This document shows, in pieces, positions 61,201-64,000 of a stretch of DNA of 64,000 nucleotides (positions are counted from its first letter, which is position 1; every line of letters begins with the position of its first letter). The translations under genes and the position numbers were made by a program. The notes under the pieces are model-generated. The model saw only the letters and a list, made by a program, of their open reading frames with translations. It did not search any database and was not told the DNA's origin. Source of the DNA: Anticarsia gemmatalis (Eukaryota; Arthropoda; Insecta; Lepidoptera; Erebidae); the NCBI RefSeq assembly GCF_050436995.1, contig NC_134755.1, positions 7,627,001-7,691,000 on the forward strand. Direction: 5' to 3'.

Positions 61201-64000
61201 GTAGTATAGATATAGTATATAATAAAAATGGTTGCTAATAGTTTGAATTTGACTATTCCTTTTACTCTTCATGGCCATGCGTAGGGCCGACGGCTTTGTG
61301 TGTTATTTGAGGAGCAGAGGTCAACAGCCTCTAATTCCTAATTCTAAGTAATTCATCAAGCATTTAATAGGTCGACCTAGTATTCAACGCTGGAACCTCT
61401 GCACGACAATCGCACACGCTACCGACAATATACATATTTTATAATAAATAATTTTGTTTGGAATTGAATATGTGGTATATCTGTTTTTCTAAGTAAATAA
61501 GATAAAACAAGAGCATAGTGGCAGCGGTACAACTACGTACGATGGCTCGTATGGCGGTGAACTTGTGGTGCAGGTAGCGCAGCGCGGCCCAGTGCACCAG
61601 CAGCGCCAGGCCCGCGTCGGGCAGCAGCACGCGCACGCGCGCGCGCCCCGGCAACTCCGTCACCACGCCGCGCGCCCACGCGCCGCACACGTCCGCGCCG
61701 CCCGCACCCGCCCCCGCCCCCGCCACCTCCGAGCGGTACTTCTCCACGTTCACCGCGCACACCATGCCTGATCAAACATTCACCGTCTTATTCATAAACA
61801 CACTATAAACCTATTTTAGTTAAAAAGTTTATATAATTTGTTTTCTCTCTTTCATTTCACTAAGGAGTGAAAGAAACAAAACACCTTATAAGCCTTTCAT
61901 AACTTCATATTATTATATTTTTATGAATAAGAGGGTTAGTCTATTGAAAAGTTAAGTTTCGGGTTGCGTTTTTCAGAGGACAAGCCGCAAAACCGCGAGG
62001 TGAAGCCCAAAAAATGGCGCAAGAAAAAAGAACTATATTTTTTTTCTTTTTAATGGACTATTAGACGTTTCAAATAGTTATGAACAGATGTTCGTGCACT
62101 TTTTGAATTATCTTCGTTTTTTTTAATCCCTGTATATCCTACTCTAATACGATCTCTATCATCGGGTTTGCTACACCCGAAGTTGTAGGCAGAGGTGTAT
62201 GAAATACACCTACGTTTCCGTCCCATGTAGGAGGTCACACCTATTGCTCGTTTTATTTAAGAATCAAATCAAATGCCATGCCATACCTTAACCTACAATA
62301 ATATCTGCTTATTGAACTACGCCTCGTGCCTAAACTGACAATAAAGTTAAACAGCAATATAAACCCTTAAAGGTCAATCATATTACGGAACATGATAATA
62401 AAAGGATATTATATTCCACTTCCACATCAAGAAGGAATGCAATAGTCTATAATGGACATATTCATAATACTGATAATAACTTGAATAAGTACTAGATATT
62501 GAACCGACAGTATTATCTAACCTCATTGACCTGAGTACACAATGCACTGTGAATAGAGAGTGTTAGTAATTAATGCAATAATAAACAACACATGCCTTGT
62601 TTATTTACACACAAATATAGTCAATATTTACTATTATTTACCAAGCTCAGGTAAGTAGACGGTTCCAACATTCGAAGCCATATTATATTCTTGATCTAAA
62701 TCCTCACAAATCTTTTCGTAGACCGCCTGCAGGTGATGCTACAAAGATAAGAATATATTGAGTACTTTTCTTATATTTTCTTCTTTGTCTTGTCCTAGTC
62801 CCACATGTTTTATTTATTAAAAACATACTATCAAGACATTTGACTGATGTTTATACTACCGGCAACTTATCTGACATCAACGCTCTTTAGGAACTTTTAC
62901 TGTTTCTTACATTTTGATCCAAACAATATTATGTTATAAGTATTCTTGCGTAGACAATAAAACGGGCGGTCTAGCGGTACCGAGATGTCTTTGGTCAGAA
63001 AGCAGCCTAAAAACGTTAACAGTAATTATAAAGATCATTTTCATACTCACTTTTCTCACATAAAACTTGTCAGGGCTCACAACATGAGTAATATAAACAG
63101 CCTCTGTGGTGTTGCTTTTAAAATCATTGTTACTCATGTATAATTTAGCCTTTTCTTTAATGCCTGTCATTACTGGACACTGTAAAAATAAAAGGGTGTC
63201 ATTCTGATTCATGTTCAATAATTGAATGCGTATTATTTAGCTTTTAGCCAACATTGTTTATCAGTTATGAAGGGGAAAAGAATAAAAATCGAATATAAAG
63301 CTGGGAGTTAGACATTTTCTCTCTTATTCATATACACACTATAAACCTATTTTAGTTAAAAAATACTATAATATGTTTTCTCTTTTTCATTTCGCTAAGG
63401 AGCGTAAGAAACAAAACTCTTTATAAGCCTTTCATAACTTCATATATTTTTATGAATAAGGGGGTTAATGTCCAGTCGTTGATAAAACTAAAGGAGACGG
63501 CAAAAAAGGAAATACCTACCCGTTGTTTAGGATTGACAATTTTCGCACGATCATGGAACACTAAAGCATTTGCGAGATTGACTCCGTATTCATATGTCGT
63601 GACGTCACACTCTAGCTTGAAATCGACCGTCGAAATGTTAATTATACGGCGAATGTGAATCACTGCTTGCTTGCTGAAATAGAAAACAATCTTTATATAG
63701 TATTGTACAATATATTATTATAAGTAAGGTATATTCAAATTAGATGAGTCGTGTTATACAAAAACTTCAACGCCGAACACAATAGAATTATTTTTATGGT
63801 ATAAAATTGCTGATAAAGTGTATCGCCTAGTTTGTGGTCGATTTTGTCGTGATGGCAATTTATATTATTGCTGGTAAGCATATAGAATACACACTCAGCT
63901 AAACCGACTATGTATTGAATACTGTGAGTCCCTTACTTGTCTATAATGTTTTGAATGAGAATAGAGTCATCACTAGACCAAGCACCTCTTGTCGGTACAC
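58201..64000 (-). CDS. Multi-Tudor-domain protein, RNF17/Qin-like (3' part, enters from right edge)
   Basis: Nine exons visible: 64000-63936 (partial), 63673-63520, 63179-63052, 62738-62642, 61767-61541, 61172-60934, 60760-59983, 59905-59616, 59530-58201, joined to the C-terminal 1101 residues. At least four extended Tudor units are visible. Cores include GEPCVALFFLDNKYYRGRV...IHYIDYGNEE, KACVAIFPEDGQWYRASIL...VRYIDYGNIE, a diverged VGNRCCTICNQSQTWRRAV...FYTDFACIE, and an Ala/Gly-rich one near 61.6 kb. The last two have the YIDYGN core that cages dimethylarginine; the third has lost it (YTDFAC). Extended Tudor proteins bind methylated Piwi proteins in germline nuage. ITHVVSPDKFYVRK and the domain number suggest RNF17/Qin (TDRD4), but other TDRDs are possible because any N-terminal RING is outside the window. 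The acidic linker (DSGPDYIVVDESDTAEP) lies between the final two Tudors. Confidence 0.88.
61787..61931. mobile_element. MITE copy with CTTATTCATA inverted ends
   Basis: Starts CTTATTCATAAACACACTAT and ends TTTTTATGAATAAG. About 85% similar by eye to 63323-63460. It sits in the Tudor-gene intron just upstream of the GC-rich exon. Confidence 0.8.
63323..63460. mobile_element. MITE copy with CTTATTCATA inverted ends (second)
   Basis: Same family and orientation as 61787-61931, in another intron of the same Tudor gene. Ends CTTATTCATATACACACTAT and TTTTTATGAATAAG. Confidence 0.8.

Noticed and set aside
1..64000. CRISPR arrays, bacterial operons, integrated bacterial or viral genes
   Set aside because: No direct-repeat/spacer pattern or prokaryotic gene organisation; all supported genes are intron-bearing or typical insect genes.

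Overview
The window is nuclear DNA from an insect, very probably a moth or butterfly. Genes have many short exons in AT-rich introns, every protein looks insect-like, and the DNA is sprinkled with short dispersed repeats of the kind that fill lepidopteran genomes (tRNA-headed SINEs, foldback MITEs, and two families of about 200-270 bp that recur 4-7 times). Exon chains below were joined by hand from splice sites and reading frame. For every complete gene the joined coding length is a multiple of three and ends in one stop.

Layout, left to right. (1) 1-11614, minus: the first 24 exons of a long unnamed gene that runs off the left edge. It encodes at least four tandem modules that look like degenerate copies of a viral-type cysteine protease (deubiquitinase-like) fold. 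(2) 12604-13546, minus: RNF181-type RING ubiquitin ligase. (3) 13.6-21.5 kb: gene-poor, repeat-rich DNA with CpG-rich promoter-like islands, then a two-exon 70-residue membrane micropeptide (21575-22337, plus). (4) 24874-32910, minus: SWT1, a WW and PIN domain RNA endonuclease, 14 exons. (5) 34129-34983, minus: VCP lysine methyltransferase (METTL21D family). (6) 35679-37476 and 38463-41501, plus: two tandem copies of ATP6AP2, the V-ATPase accessory subunit 2 / prorenin receptor. (7) 42774-45636, minus: PINCH (steamer duck), five LIM domains. (8) 47294-48649, plus: intronless POLD3. (9) 48926-52871, minus: TAF5L/wda, a SAGA WD40 subunit. (10) 54376-57866, plus: secreted cyclase-family metal hydrolase. 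(11) 58201-64000, minus: the 3' part of a multi-Tudor piRNA-pathway-type gene (RNF17/Qin-like), entering from the right edge.

The genes are mostly housekeeping and do not form a pathway or operon. Links worth noting are the ATP6AP2 tandem pair, the tail-to-tail POLD3 and TAF5L genes whose poly(A) signals lie about 20 bp apart, and clusters of TGACA/TGTCA motifs just upstream of at least eight start codons. The least described object is the left-hand gene with its repeated protease-like modules that have lost their catalytic residues.
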